A model generated the notes under the pieces. That model had not been told where the DNA came from and made no database searches. It worked only from the letters and a program-made list of their open reading frames with translations. From Tenacibaculum dicentrarchi (GTDB lineage: Bacteria > Bacteroidota > Bacteroidia > Flavobacteriales > Flavobacteriaceae), in assembly GCF_964036635.1 (NCBI RefSeq), contig NZ_OZ038524.1, forward strand, positions 322,001-386,000: DNA of 64,000 nucleotides, given 5' to 3'. Position numbers and translations under genes: made by a program. Each line of letters opens with the position of its first letter. The stretch's first letter is position 1. Positions 46,122-55,226 of the stretch are shown here, one piece after another.

Positions 46122-46171
46122 TATTTTGTTTAATTATATCTTGTTTTTGTTAAACAAAAATTGTAGATTTG
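46122..46171 (+). promoter_or_regulatory. crt operon promoter with palindromic operator
   Basis: TTG at 46141-46143, 20 nt, TAGATTTG at 46164-46171. The spacer holds the perfect 17-bp palindrome TTTTTGTTAAACAAAAA (46144-46160), and a further TTTTGTTTAA lies at 46122-46131. This is where a repressor such as the upstream photoreceptor would bind. Confidence 0.65.
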
Positions 46172-46246
46172 ATCAGCTTCAATTATTTTATCTGTTAAGT
46201 ATCTTAAAATAAGAGAATTATTAATTTTTATAAAATAGACATACCA

Positions 46247-47710
46247 TTGAAAAAAACAATACATATAATAGGGTCAGGTTTTTCATCATTATCAGCTTCT
46301 TGTTATTTAGCGAAAGCAGGATACGATGTTGTAATTTTAGAAAAAAATGAAACAGTAGGAGGTAGAGCTCGTCAATTAATAAAAGATGGATTTACTTTTG
46401 ATATTGGTCCAACATGGTATTGGATGCCCGATGTTTTTGAAAAATTTTTTGCAGATTTCGGTAAAAAACCTTCCGATTATTATGAATTAGAAAAGTTAGA
46501 CCCAGCATATCAAGTTTATTTTGATACCGCAGATTCTATAACAATACCAGGTAGCGTTCAAGAGATTTATGAAATTTTTGAAGCAGAAGAAAAAGGTAGT
46601 TCTGTTCATTTAAAAGCGTTTTTAAAATCGGCAGCCTATAATTATGATGTTTCTATAAACGATTTAGTATATAACCCAGGGGTTTCGCCTTTAGAATTGA
46701 TAACGCCTGTTACCATTGGAAAAATAACACAGTTTTTTTCATCAATAAGAAAAGAAGTCCGCAGAAAAATAAAAAGTAAAAAGTTAATTCAAATTTTAGA
46801 ATTTCCTGTTTTATTTTTAGGTGCAAAACCAAGTAATACTCCCGCTTTTTATAATTTTATGAATTATGCCGATTTTGTTTTAGGAACTTGGCATCCGAAA
46901 GGAGGAATGTATAAAGTTATTGAAGCAATGATAACGTTGGCTAAAGATTTAGGAGTAACTTTTAAAACTGAAGCAAATGTTGAAGAAATTAAACTTAATC
47001 AATTAGGTGAAGCTACTGGTTTAGTTGTGAATGGTGATTTTATTACTTCGGATATTATTTTAAGCGGTGCTGATTATCATCACACAGAAACATTATTACC
47101 TCAAAAATACAGACAGTATTCTGAAAAATATTGGGATAAAAAAGTTTTTGCACCTTCATCATTATTATTTTATGTTGGTTTTGATAAAAAATTAAAAAAT
47201 GTGTGTCATCATACCTTATTTTTTGATACCGATTTTGATACGCATGCAAAAACTATTTACGATACCCCAAGTTGGCCAAAAGACCCGATGTTTTACGCAA
47301 GTTTCCCTTCAATAACAGAAGGTTCTTTTGCGCCAATTAATAAAGAAGCTGCTACTTTTTTAATTCCCATAGCACCCGGTATTGAAGATACTCCAGAGCT
47401 TAGAGAAAAGTATTTTAATTTAATTATTAGTAGATTAGAGAAATTAACACAGCAATCTGTAAAAGAAAGTGTTATATTTAAAGAAAGTTTTTGTGTAAAG
47501 GATTTTGTGAAAGATTACAACTCGTATAAAGGTAATGCCTACGGATTAGCAAATATTTTAACACAAACAGCTTTTTTAAGACCAAAAATAAAAAGTAAAA
47601 AAGTAAAGAATTTATTTTTTACAGGACAATTAACGGTTCCAGGACCGGGGGTACCACCGTCATTAATTTCGGGTAAAATAGCTTCAGATTTAATTTTAAA
47701 ACACCATTAA
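46247..47710 (+). CDS. crtI: Phytoene desaturase
   Basis: FAD-dependent enzyme introducing four double bonds into phytoene to give lycopene. 487 residues; N-terminal dinucleotide-binding IIGSGFSSLSASCYLAKAGY and the C-terminal FAD motif PGPGVPPSLISGK typical of CrtI. The start codon is TTG (46247); no ATG is available close by and the family start matches. First gene of the 15-gene light operon; crtB follows after 2 bp. GGPP synthase is not in the window. Confidence 0.94.
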   Translation: MKKTIHIIGSGFSSLSASCYLAKAGYDVVILEKNETVGGRARQLIKDGFTFDIGPTWYWMPDVFEKFFADFGKKPSDYYELEKLDPAYQVYFDTADSITIPGSVQEIYEIFEAEEKGSSVHLKAFLKSAAYNYDVSINDLVYNPGVSPLELITPVTIGKITQFFSSIRKEVRRKIKSKKLIQILEFPVLFLGAKPSNTPAFYNFMNYADFVLGTWHPKGGMYKVIEAMITLAKDLGVTFKTEANVEEIKLNQLGEATGLVVNGDFITSDIILSGADYHHTETLLPQKYRQYSEKYWDKKVFAPSSLLFYVGFDKKLKNVCHHTLFFDTDFDTHAKTIYDTPSWPKDPMFYASFPSITEGSFAPINKEAATFLIPIAPGIEDTPELREKYFNLIISRLEKLTQQSVKESVIFKESFCVKDFVKDYNSYKGNAYGLANILTQTAFLRPKIKSKKVKNLFFTGQLTVPGPGVPPSLISGKIASDLILKHH

Positions 47711-47712
47711 AA

Positions 47713-48555
47713 ATGAAACAATTATTTGATGAGGTTTCTTACGATTGTAGTAAGTTAGTTACTCAAAAATACAGCACTTCTTTTTCTTTAGCCACTAGAA
47801 TGTTATCACCTAGCATACGTGCCGAAATTTATAATATTTATGGTTTTGTCCGTTTTGCAGATGAAATTGTAGATTCTTTTCATCAATATAATAAAGAAGA
47901 TTTATTAATCAGGTTTGAAAATGAGTATTATTTGTCAAAAAAAGCAGGTATTAGTTTAAACCCTATTTTAAATTCATTTGTACAAACTGTTGAAAAATAT
48001 AAAATTACTGATGATTTAATTCAAGCTTTTTTAAAAAGCATGAAAGCCGATTTACATCAAACTGAATATACAACAGAACAGCAGTATAAACAATATATTT
48101 ATGGCTCTGCCGATGTGGTAGGCTTAATGTGTTTACGAGTTTTTGTAAATGGAGATGAACAGAAATATCATCAATTAAAAGAACCCGCAATGCGTTTAGG
48201 GTCAGCTTTTCAAAAGGTTAATTTTTTAAGAGATTTAAAAGATGATTTTGAACTTTTGAATCGTTCTTATTTTCCGAATATCAATCTTAAAGAATTAAAT
48301 CAAACATCTAAAGAAATTATTATTAAAGATATTGAAGCTGATTTTGAGTATGCTTATCAAAATGGAATATTAAAATTACCTGTAGAAGCTAAATTTGGCG
48401 TTTATATGGCATATCGATATTATAAAAAATTATTAAAAAAGTTAAAAGCAACGCCATCATCAAAAATTATGGATACAAGAATTCGAGTTTCTGATGTTAT
48501 GAAAATTAATTTATTAGCAAGAAGTTACGTAAAATACAAACTAAATCTTATTTAA
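47713..48555 (+). CDS. crtB: Phytoene synthase
   Basis: Condenses two GGPP into phytoene. 280 residues; first Asp-rich motif FVRFADEIVD (residues about 45-54), second NFLRDLKDDF with the Mg-binding Asp residues. Membrane-peripheral enzyme. 2 bp on either side to crtI and crtZ. Confidence 0.95.
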   Translation: MKQLFDEVSYDCSKLVTQKYSTSFSLATRMLSPSIRAEIYNIYGFVRFADEIVDSFHQYNKEDLLIRFENEYYLSKKAGISLNPILNSFVQTVEKYKITDDLIQAFLKSMKADLHQTEYTTEQQYKQYIYGSADVVGLMCLRVFVNGDEQKYHQLKEPAMRLGSAFQKVNFLRDLKDDFELLNRSYFPNINLKELNQTSKEIIIKDIEADFEYAYQNGILKLPVEAKFGVYMAYRYYKKLLKKLKATPSSKIMDTRIRVSDVMKINLLARSYVKYKLNLI

Positions 48556-48557
48556 AA

Positions 48558-49004
48558 ATGCTATTTATACTTATAACATTACTCACTTTTGTAACTATGG
48601 AAGCTGTTACTTGGTGTACCCATAAATATATAATGCACGGTTTTGGATGGTATTTACATGAAGACCATCATCAACCTGGTTACCCGCACGTATTTGAAAA
48701 AAATGATGCTTTTTTTGTGGTTTTTGCTATACCGAGTATGTTGCTTTTTTACTTCGGATTTCATCCAGAATTAAATTATTTATTCTTTATAGGATTAGGA
48801 ATTTTATGCTACGGATTAGCCTATTTTTTAATTCACGATGTTTTAATTCACAGACGCTTCAATTGGTTTAAAAACACGAATAATCAATATTTAAAAGGAT
48901 TACGAAAGGCACATAAAATACATCACAAACATTTAGGAAAACCAGATGGTGAGTGTTTCGGAATGCTGTTTGTTCCGTTTAAATATTTCAAGAAAAGACA
49001 ATAA
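48558..49004 (+). CDS. crtZ: Beta-carotene hydroxylase
   Basis: 148-residue di-iron membrane enzyme adding 3-hydroxyl groups to beta-ionone rings, giving zeaxanthin. The histidine clusters are H22-x4-H27, H34-x-x-H37-H38 (HEDHH), then HDVLIHRR and HKIHHKH. Normal length for the flavobacterial type. Confidence 0.93.
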   Translation: MLFILITLLTFVTMEAVTWCTHKYIMHGFGWYLHEDHHQPGYPHVFEKNDAFFVVFAIPSMLLFYFGFHPELNYLFFIGLGILCYGLAYFLIHDVLIHRRFNWFKNTNNQYLKGLRKAHKIHHKHLGKPDGECFGMLFVPFKYFKKRQ

Positions 49005-49027
49005 AAATAATTAAAACAATTGAAATA

Positions 49028-49723
49028 ATGAGTGAGTACTTGTATCTGATATTAAATTTAGGAAGTTTAAGTATTCCTTTAGGTTATAGTATTTTTGAGA
49101 AGAAATTTCATTTTATACAGTACCTTAAAATTGCTCTAATCAGTATTTTGTTAGTAGCTTTTCCTTTTGTCATTTGGGATGTGTTTTTTACAAAAATGGG
49201 CATTTGGGGTTTTAATTCCGATTATTATTTAGGAATAAAATTACTTGAAATGCCTATTGAAGAATGGCTATTTTTCTTTTGTATTCCTTATGCTTGTTTG
49301 TTTACGCATGAGGTTTTAAAATATTTATATCCTCAATTTAAGTTATCTAAATCGATAACTGTTTTATTTAGTTTTTTATTGATTTTGATAGCATTTATAC
49401 TATTGATTTTCAATTTTGGAAAATGGTACACAACTGTAAATTTCAGTGCTTTTTTAGTATTAATGTTCTTCGGATTAAAAAATAACTTAAAAGCTTTACA
49501 GGAATATTATCCGAGTTTTTTGGTTGTTTTAGTTCCTTTTTTAGTAGTAAACGGAATTTTAACAGGAAGTTTTATTGATGCTCCTGTGGTTTGGTATAAC
49601 AATGCAGAAAATTTGAATTTTAGAATTTTTACAATTCCTTTTGAAGATGTTTTTTATGCTTTTACGTTATTGTTTTCAGTACAATTGATATTTAATTACT
49701 TTAAAAAAATATATAAAATTTAA
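49028..49723 (+). CDS. crtY: Lycopene cyclase, CrtYc/CrtYd fused type
   Basis: Cyclises lycopene to beta-carotene. 231 residues, about six to seven helices; two half-domains each with the PxE(E/D) motif: MPIEEWLFF (about residue 75-83) and IPFEDVFYAF (about residue 205-214). This is the heterodimeric-type cyclase fused in one chain, usual in Bacteroidetes and unlike the proteobacterial CrtY. Placed 23 bp after crtZ. Confidence 0.9.
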   Translation: MSEYLYLILNLGSLSIPLGYSIFEKKFHFIQYLKIALISILLVAFPFVIWDVFFTKMGIWGFNSDYYLGIKLLEMPIEEWLFFFCIPYACLFTHEVLKYLYPQFKLSKSITVLFSFLLILIAFILLIFNFGKWYTTVNFSAFLVLMFFGLKNNLKALQEYYPSFLVVLVPFLVVNGILTGSFIDAPVVWYNNAENLNFRIFTIPFEDVFYAFTLLFSVQLIFNYFKKIYKI

Positions 49724-49725
49724 AA

Positions 49726-50199
49726 ATGAAACAAAATAAATACATACGATTTTTACTGTTTTTAGTAGTTAATTTTTTAGCATTAGCAATTGGTGTTGTA
49801 TTGATGGAAGATGGTCCAAAAACAGATTGGTATTTATCATTAAATAAAGCACCTTGGACACCTGCAGGATGGGTTTTTGGAACAGCTTGGACTACAATTA
49901 TGTTGTTATTTGCTTTTTATATGACAAAATTGAGTTTTAATTTTCCTTTTTTAGATAAAAAACTGACAATACTTTTTAGTGTTCAGTGGATTTTAAACGT
50001 AGGTTGGAATTACTTTTTTTTCAATCAACATTTAACTCTTATCGGATTAGTAATTATTACTTTATTATGGTTGTTAATCGGTTATTTTACTTTTAAAAAT
50101 TTAAAAGAATTAAAAGGGATTACATTATTTATACTTCCATATTTAATATGGATGACTATTGCAACAAGTTTAAACGCCTACATCGTATTTTATAATTAA
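49726..50199 (+). CDS. tspO: TspO/MBR family protein
   Basis: 157 residues with five transmembrane helices and Trp-rich loops (WTPAGWVFGTAWTTIMLLF, WILNVGWNYFF). TspO proteins bind porphyrins and cholesterol-like lipids and are tied to oxidative and light stress, and to tetrapyrrole handling. Here it is embedded in the carotenoid operon, which fits a light-stress role. Only 2 bp from crtY. Confidence 0.92.
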   Translation: MKQNKYIRFLLFLVVNFLALAIGVVLMEDGPKTDWYLSLNKAPWTPAGWVFGTAWTTIMLLFAFYMTKLSFNFPFLDKKLTILFSVQWILNVGWNYFFFNQHLTLIGLVIITLLWLLIGYFTFKNLKELKGITLFILPYLIWMTIATSLNAYIVFYN

Positions 50200-50203
50200 A
50201 ATT

Positions 50204-50857
50204 ATGGGAAATCAAGAAATTATTACAGAAGATAAAATTATAGAATTGTACATGGACACGGTTTTAATTTCAGGAAAACCAGCCTCTATTTACGCTTTTG
50301 CTCAAAAAAATGAGTTTGAAGAGTCTGAATTTTACAAATATTTTTCAAGTTTTGAAAATTTAGAAAAATCAATATTTGGAGTTTTTGCAAAAGAAACAAT
50401 TCATTTGTTACATAAAACAGAAGCGTATAAAGATTATACATCAAAAGATAAATTATTAAGTTTTTATTTTACTTTTTTTGAATTATTAACAGCAAACAGG
50501 TCGTATGTTTTATTACAATTTCAGCATATAAAATCAGATTTTTCAAAACTATCAGTTTTAAAAGAATTACGTTCAGAATTTCTAAAGTATGTTAGTAACA
50601 TTGAATTAGAAAAAATTGATTTTAAGAATGAAAAAATCAATAAAATTCAAGATAAAACAATAACAGAAACCTATTGGGTACAGTTATTAATGATTCTGAA
50701 ATTTTGGATTGATGATGAATCTTCAAACTTCGAAAAAACCGATGTTTTTATTGAGAAATCAATCAAAGCTGCTTTTGATATTCAGCAAATAACTCCCGTA
50801 AAAAGCGTTATTGATTTAGCGAAATTTTTATGGAAAGAAAAAGGAACTTCAGTATGA
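50204..50857 (+). CDS. TetR-family regulator in the crt operon
   Basis: 217 residues. The N-terminus (DKIIELYMDTVLISGKPASIYAFAQKNEFEESEFYKYF) fits a TetR HTH, with an all-helical ligand-binding remainder. It overlaps the following kinase gene by 4 bp (ATGA), so the pair is translationally coupled. Ligand and target unknown; it may set a second control layer on the operon. Weak HTH compared with canonical TetR, so moderate confidence. Confidence 0.75.
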   Translation: MGNQEIITEDKIIELYMDTVLISGKPASIYAFAQKNEFEESEFYKYFSSFENLEKSIFGVFAKETIHLLHKTEAYKDYTSKDKLLSFYFTFFELLTANRSYVLLQFQHIKSDFSKLSVLKELRSEFLKYVSNIELEKIDFKNEKINKIQDKTITETYWVQLLMILKFWIDDESSNFEKTDVFIEKSIKAAFDIQQITPVKSVIDLAKFLWKEKGTSV

Positions 50858-52164
50858 AAAGATTAGATAAAATACCGACATCAAAAATAGAAAGAACAAC
50901 TAAATTAGTAACAACAGGACTAAAATTAGGTGTAAACTATGCAAAGTATTACGGAAATAAAATCACAAAATCGGAAGAAGAAGCAAGAGAGCAATTAAAT
51001 GAAGACAATGCAACCGATATTTATGACGGTTTAAAAGAATTAAAAGGTTCGGCATTAAAAGTAGCCCAAATGCTAAGCATGGAAAAAAATTTACTGCCAA
51101 ATGCTTATGTTGAAAAATTCTCGTTATCACAATTTTCTGTTCCGCCACTTTCAGGACCTTTAGTCGTTAAAACTTTTAAAAAATATTTCAACAAAACACC
51201 TGAAGATGTTTTTGATACGTTTACAGCAGAATCTGTAAATGCAGCAAGTATCGGGCAGGTTCACAGAGCTACGATAGGCGAAAAAGTATTGGCTGTTAAA
51301 ATTCAATATCCAGGTGTTGCTAATAGTATTTCTACGGATTTAGCATTGGTAAAACCGATTGCGATGAAAATGTTCAACATAAGAGGCGAAGGTTCTGATG
51401 AATATTTTAAAGAAGTTGAAAATAAATTATTAGAAGAAACAAATTACGTTTTGGAATTAGCACAGAGTAACGAAATAGCGAATGCTTGTGCACATATTCC
51501 AAATTTAAAATTCCCGAAATATTATGAAGAATATTCTACGGATAGAATTTTAACAATGGACTGGATGGATGGAATTCATTTGTCGCAATTTACATCAAAA
51601 GGATATGATGAACAAACGGCAAATAAATTAGGACAAGCTTTATGGGATTTTTATATGTATCAAATGCATACTATAAAAAAAGTTCATGCCGACCCGCATC
51701 CAGGTAATTTTTTAGTATCCAAAGAAAACGATTTAATTGTTATCGATTTTGGATGTATGAAAGAAGTGCCAATGGCTTTTTATACGCCATATTTCGAGTT
51801 AGCTAAACGAGAAAATATTGAAAATCCTGCTTTTTTTGAAAGTAAATTATATGAATTAGAAATTTTAAGAAAAGATGATTCCGAAGAAGAAAAAGTCTTT
51901 TTTAAAGAATTGTTTTATGAAATGTTGTATTTATTTACATCACCTTTTCAGCAAGAATCTTTTGATTTTTCTGATGGTGTTTTCTTTGGTAAAATAGCCG
52001 ATTTAGGACAAAAATATGCAAAAAGTACTGAGCTTAAAAAAATGAACGGTAACAGAGGTTCAAAACATTTTATTTATATCAATAGAACATTTTTTGGTTT
52101 GTATAATTTAATGCATGATTTAAAATCGACTCATATAAAAATTAATAATTATAAGAATTTATAA
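50854..52164 (+). CDS. ABC1/AarF/UbiB-family atypical kinase
   Basis: 436 residues from ATG 50854. Family signatures: KGSALKVAQMLS (the KxGQ-like segment, with Ala instead of Gly), ASIGQVHRA (Ala-rich nucleotide loop), VHADPHPGNF (catalytic Asp) and VIDFGC (metal Asp). UbiB/COQ8 homologues support ubiquinone biosynthesis, but flavobacteria use menaquinone, so here the partner is likely another isoprenoid pathway, possibly the carotenoid one. It overlaps tetR upstream by 4 bp and abuts the next gene. Confidence 0.9.
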   Translation: MKRLDKIPTSKIERTTKLVTTGLKLGVNYAKYYGNKITKSEEEAREQLNEDNATDIYDGLKELKGSALKVAQMLSMEKNLLPNAYVEKFSLSQFSVPPLSGPLVVKTFKKYFNKTPEDVFDTFTAESVNAASIGQVHRATIGEKVLAVKIQYPGVANSISTDLALVKPIAMKMFNIRGEGSDEYFKEVENKLLEETNYVLELAQSNEIANACAHIPNLKFPKYYEEYSTDRILTMDWMDGIHLSQFTSKGYDEQTANKLGQALWDFYMYQMHTIKKVHADPHPGNFLVSKENDLIVIDFGCMKEVPMAFYTPYFELAKRENIENPAFFESKLYELEILRKDDSEEEKVFFKELFYEMLYLFTSPFQQESFDFSDGVFFGKIADLGQKYAKSTELKKMNGNRGSKHFIYINRTFFGLYNLMHDLKSTHIKINNYKNL

Positions 52165-52776
52165 ATGCATTTATCAAGAAAAGCTATAGATGATATGAAT
52201 CATCTGTATAAAATAAATTTAATGAACAGTATTTCTGGTTATAAACCAGCAAATTTAATTGCTACAAAATCGGAAGATGGGATTAGTAATGTAGCTGTTT
52301 TTAGTTCAGTAGTTCATTATGGTTCTAGTCCTGCAATTTTAGGATTCGTTTTGCGTCCTACAACCGTAGCTAGAAATACCTATGATAACATTAAAAAAAC
52401 TGGTTTTTATACTATAAATGCTATTAATGAAGTAATTATTGAAGATGCTCATCATACATCAGCAAAGTATCCGTCAGGAGTTTCGGAGTTTGATAAAACC
52501 GATTTAACTGAAATTTATAAAGATGATTTTTTTGCACCTTATGTAGCACAATCACCTATAAAAATAGGAATGAAATTTTTAGAAGAACATCATATAAAAG
52601 CAAACGGAACTATTTTAATTTTAGGTGAAGTAACCGATTTATATTTTAAAGAATCAATGCTTTCTGAGGATGGTTTTTTAAATTTATCCGAAGAAAAAAT
52701 TGCATCAATTAATGGTTTAGATACGTATATGGTTGCAAAAGAATATAAAAGATTATCATATCAAAGACCAAAGTAA
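52165..52776 (+). CDS. Flavin reductase family protein
   Basis: 203 residues of the flavin reductase/FMN-binding split-barrel fold: ISNVAVFSSVVHYGSSPAILGFVLRP and NTYDNIKKTGFYTINAI are the FMN-contacting parts. It may supply reduced flavin or act as an oxidoreductase for the neighbouring SDRs. Starts directly after the kinase stop codon. Confidence 0.85.
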   Translation: MHLSRKAIDDMNHLYKINLMNSISGYKPANLIATKSEDGISNVAVFSSVVHYGSSPAILGFVLRPTTVARNTYDNIKKTGFYTINAINEVIIEDAHHTSAKYPSGVSEFDKTDLTEIYKDDFFAPYVAQSPIKIGMKFLEEHHIKANGTILILGEVTDLYFKESMLSEDGFLNLSEEKIASINGLDTYMVAKEYKRLSYQRPK

Positions 52777-52808
52777 CACAATGTAAAATAATGTAAAACA
52801 TCAATAAA

Positions 52809-54239
52809 ATGAAGATTTTAATCACAGGAACAACAGGGTATATAGCAAAAAGATTGGTATTGAAATTATTAGATGCTGGTCATGAATTAATATGTTGTGT
52901 ACGTGATTTAAAACGAATTCCTGATGAAATAGAATACAAAGACAATATTTCATTTATAAAAGTTGATTTTTTACAAACCGAACAAATTATTTTTCCTTCG
53001 GATATTGATGTTGCGTATTATTTAATTCATTCAATGGCTACGGATGACAATAATTTTGAAGATTTAGAGCAAACTTGTGCTAAGAATTTTAAAAATATTG
53101 TTGAAAAAACAAACTGTAAGCAAGTCATTTATTTAAGTGGTATTGTAAACGATAGTTCTTTGTCTAAACATTTAGCTTCTCGTTTTCAGGTAGAGCAAAA
53201 TTTACAGTCTTTAAAATATAATGTAACAACTTTTAGAGCAGGAATTATTGTTGGTAGTGGTAGTGCATCCTTTGAAATTATTAGAGATATTGTTGAAAAG
53301 TTACCTGTAATGGTTACGCCAAAATGGTTGAATACAAAATCGCAACCAATTGCAATTAGAGATGTATTAACTTTTTTAGAACGTGCCGTTGGAAATGAAA
53401 AATTGTATAATAAATCGTTTGATATTTGTGGTACAGAAGTACTTACTTATAAAGAAATGCTTTTACAATTTGGAGAGGTAAGAGGCTTTAAGCGTTACAT
53501 TTTAACATTACCACTTTTAACGCCAAAATTATCATCGTATTGGTTATACTTTGTAACTTCTACGTCTTTTAATTTAGCACAAGCTTTGGTCGATAGTATG
53601 AAAGTTGAGGTAATTGCCAAGCCAAGTAATATCAATCAACTTTTAAATATATCGCCTATTTGTTATAAAGATGCAGTAAACTTAGCTTTTCAAAGAATAG
53701 AACAAAACGCTGTAATATCAAGTTGGAAAGATGCGATTAGTAGCGGTGTTTTTCAAGCGCAATTATCGGATTATATTCAAATACCACAATACGGTTGTTT
53801 TGTAGATAAACGTACTATAAAAGTTTCTGATGATGCTTTTACACTTGATAAAATCTGGTCGATTGGAGGAAAAAATGGTTGGTATAGTTTTAATTGGTTA
53901 TGGAAAATAAGAGGTTATGCTGATAAAATTTTTGGAGGAGTTGGTTTGCGTAGAGGAAGAACACACGATACATCATTAGAAGCTGGTGACCCGCTAGATT
54001 TTTGGCGTGTTTTATTAGCTGATAAAAAAGAAAAAAGACTTTTGTTATTTGCAGAAATGAAATTACCTGGCGAAGCTTGGTTAGAATTCAAAATAGTAAA
54101 TGACACTTTACATCAAAAAGCAGTTTTCAGACCTAAAGGAGTTTTAGGGCGTCTGTATTGGTATTCCGTTTTACCATTTCATGCTTTTGTATTTAAAGGA
54201 ATGATAAACGCTTTGGTAAAAAATAATCAAAAATTATGA
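52809..54239 (+). CDS. NAD(P)-binding SDR with DUF2867 C-terminus
   Basis: 476 residues: N-terminal Rossmann (ILITGTTGYIAKRLVLKLL), conserved FRAGIIVGSGSASFEII, and a C-terminal DUF2867-like region (about residues 310-475) ending in KGVLGRLYWYSVLPFHAFVF. The atypical-SDR half resembles NAD(P)H-sensing and epimerase-like proteins. Function unknown; same context in photolyase clusters of other bacteria, from memory. Confidence 0.85.
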   Translation: MKILITGTTGYIAKRLVLKLLDAGHELICCVRDLKRIPDEIEYKDNISFIKVDFLQTEQIIFPSDIDVAYYLIHSMATDDNNFEDLEQTCAKNFKNIVEKTNCKQVIYLSGIVNDSSLSKHLASRFQVEQNLQSLKYNVTTFRAGIIVGSGSASFEIIRDIVEKLPVMVTPKWLNTKSQPIAIRDVLTFLERAVGNEKLYNKSFDICGTEVLTYKEMLLQFGEVRGFKRYILTLPLLTPKLSSYWLYFVTSTSFNLAQALVDSMKVEVIAKPSNINQLLNISPICYKDAVNLAFQRIEQNAVISSWKDAISSGVFQAQLSDYIQIPQYGCFVDKRTIKVSDDAFTLDKIWSIGGKNGWYSFNWLWKIRGYADKIFGGVGLRRGRTHDTSLEAGDPLDFWRVLLADKKEKRLLLFAEMKLPGEAWLEFKIVNDTLHQKAVFRPKGVLGRLYWYSVLPFHAFVFKGMINALVKNNQKL

Positions 54240-54502
54240 ATCACAGAGATATAGATAGAATAATAGAAATGGCTTGGGAAGATAGAACCACATTTGATGC
54301 TATACAGTTTCAGTTTGGTTTAAAAGAACAACAAGTAATTGAATTAATGCGCAAAGAATTAAAACTGTCTAGTTTTAAATTATGGAGAGCAAGAGTTCAA
54401 GGTCGTTCAACCAAACATCAAGCAAAACGAATTTTCGAAAAAGGACGATTTAAATGTTCAAGACAAAAAAGCATTAGTAATAATAAAGTTTCTAAGAGAT
54501 AA
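54236..54502 (+). CDS. TIGR03643 family protein
   Basis: 88 residues, small and basic: DIDRIIEMAWEDRTTFDAI, then LKEQQVIELMRKEL and FKLWRARVQGR, matching the TIGR03643 family, usually found next to photolyase/cryptochrome genes in light-responsive clusters. It overlaps the preceding gene by 4 bp. Could be a small nucleic-acid or protein adaptor; unknown. Confidence 0.9.
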   Translation: MNHRDIDRIIEMAWEDRTTFDAIQFQFGLKEQQVIELMRKELKLSSFKLWRARVQGRSTKHQAKRIFEKGRFKCSRQKSISNNKVSKR

Positions 54503-54538
54503 AAAAGAAAGTAATTGCTAATCATAAATATATAAAAT

Positions 54539-55216
54539 ATGAAAACAATTGTAATAGTAGGAGGTAGCTCGGGTATCGGAAAAGCTATCGTAAATAAATT
54601 AAAAGATACACATGAAATTATCAATATAAGTAGAACAGCACCTGAAGAGCATGAAAATGTAACGCATTATTCATGCGATGTTTTAAATGATGAACTACCA
54701 GTTTTAGAAGATATTAATGGATTGGTTTACTGCCCAGGAAGTATCAATTTAAAATCATTTACGCGACTTAAAGTTGCCGATTTTAAAACTGATTTTGAAA
54801 TTAATGTTGTAGGCGCAATCAATACTTTAAAAGCATACGAAACTAGTTTGGCAAAAAACAACGGAAGTGTTGTATTATTTAGTACAGTTGCTTCTACTTT
54901 AGGAATGCCATTTCATGCAAGTATTGCAACAAGTAAATCGGCAGTTGAAGGTTTAACAAAATCGTTAGCGGCAGAGTATGCAACTAAAATTCGTTTTAAT
55001 GCCATTGCTCCAACTGTAACAGATACGCCACTTGCAAAACGTTTGTTAAGAAATGAAAAACAGCAAGAGAGTATGCAAGACAGGCATCCGCTAAAAAAAT
55101 ATTTAACGCCACAAGAAGTAGCAGGTTTGGCTAGTTATTTATTATCAGAGGATGCAAGTTCAATAACAGGACAAATTATTCCTATGGATGCAGGAATTGT
55201 AAGTGTAAAATTATAA
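54539..55216 (+). CDS. Atypical SDR lacking the catalytic tyrosine
   Basis: 225 residues with an intact NAD(P)-binding VGGSSGIGKAIV and catalytic-like Ser in FSTVAST, but the YxxxK position reads HASIATSK, with Ile in place of Tyr. It probably binds cofactor without normal dehydrogenase chemistry, or uses a different proton donor. Downstream NAIAPTVTDTPLAKRLL is standard. Part of the light operon (36 bp after TIGR03643, 10 bp before CIA30). Confidence 0.88.
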   Translation: MKTIVIVGGSSGIGKAIVNKLKDTHEIINISRTAPEEHENVTHYSCDVLNDELPVLEDINGLVYCPGSINLKSFTRLKVADFKTDFEINVVGAINTLKAYETSLAKNNGSVVLFSTVASTLGMPFHASIATSKSAVEGLTKSLAAEYATKIRFNAIAPTVTDTPLAKRLLRNEKQQESMQDRHPLKKYLTPQEVAGLASYLLSEDASSITGQIIPMDAGIVSVKL

Positions 55217-55226
55217 TTGTACTCGA

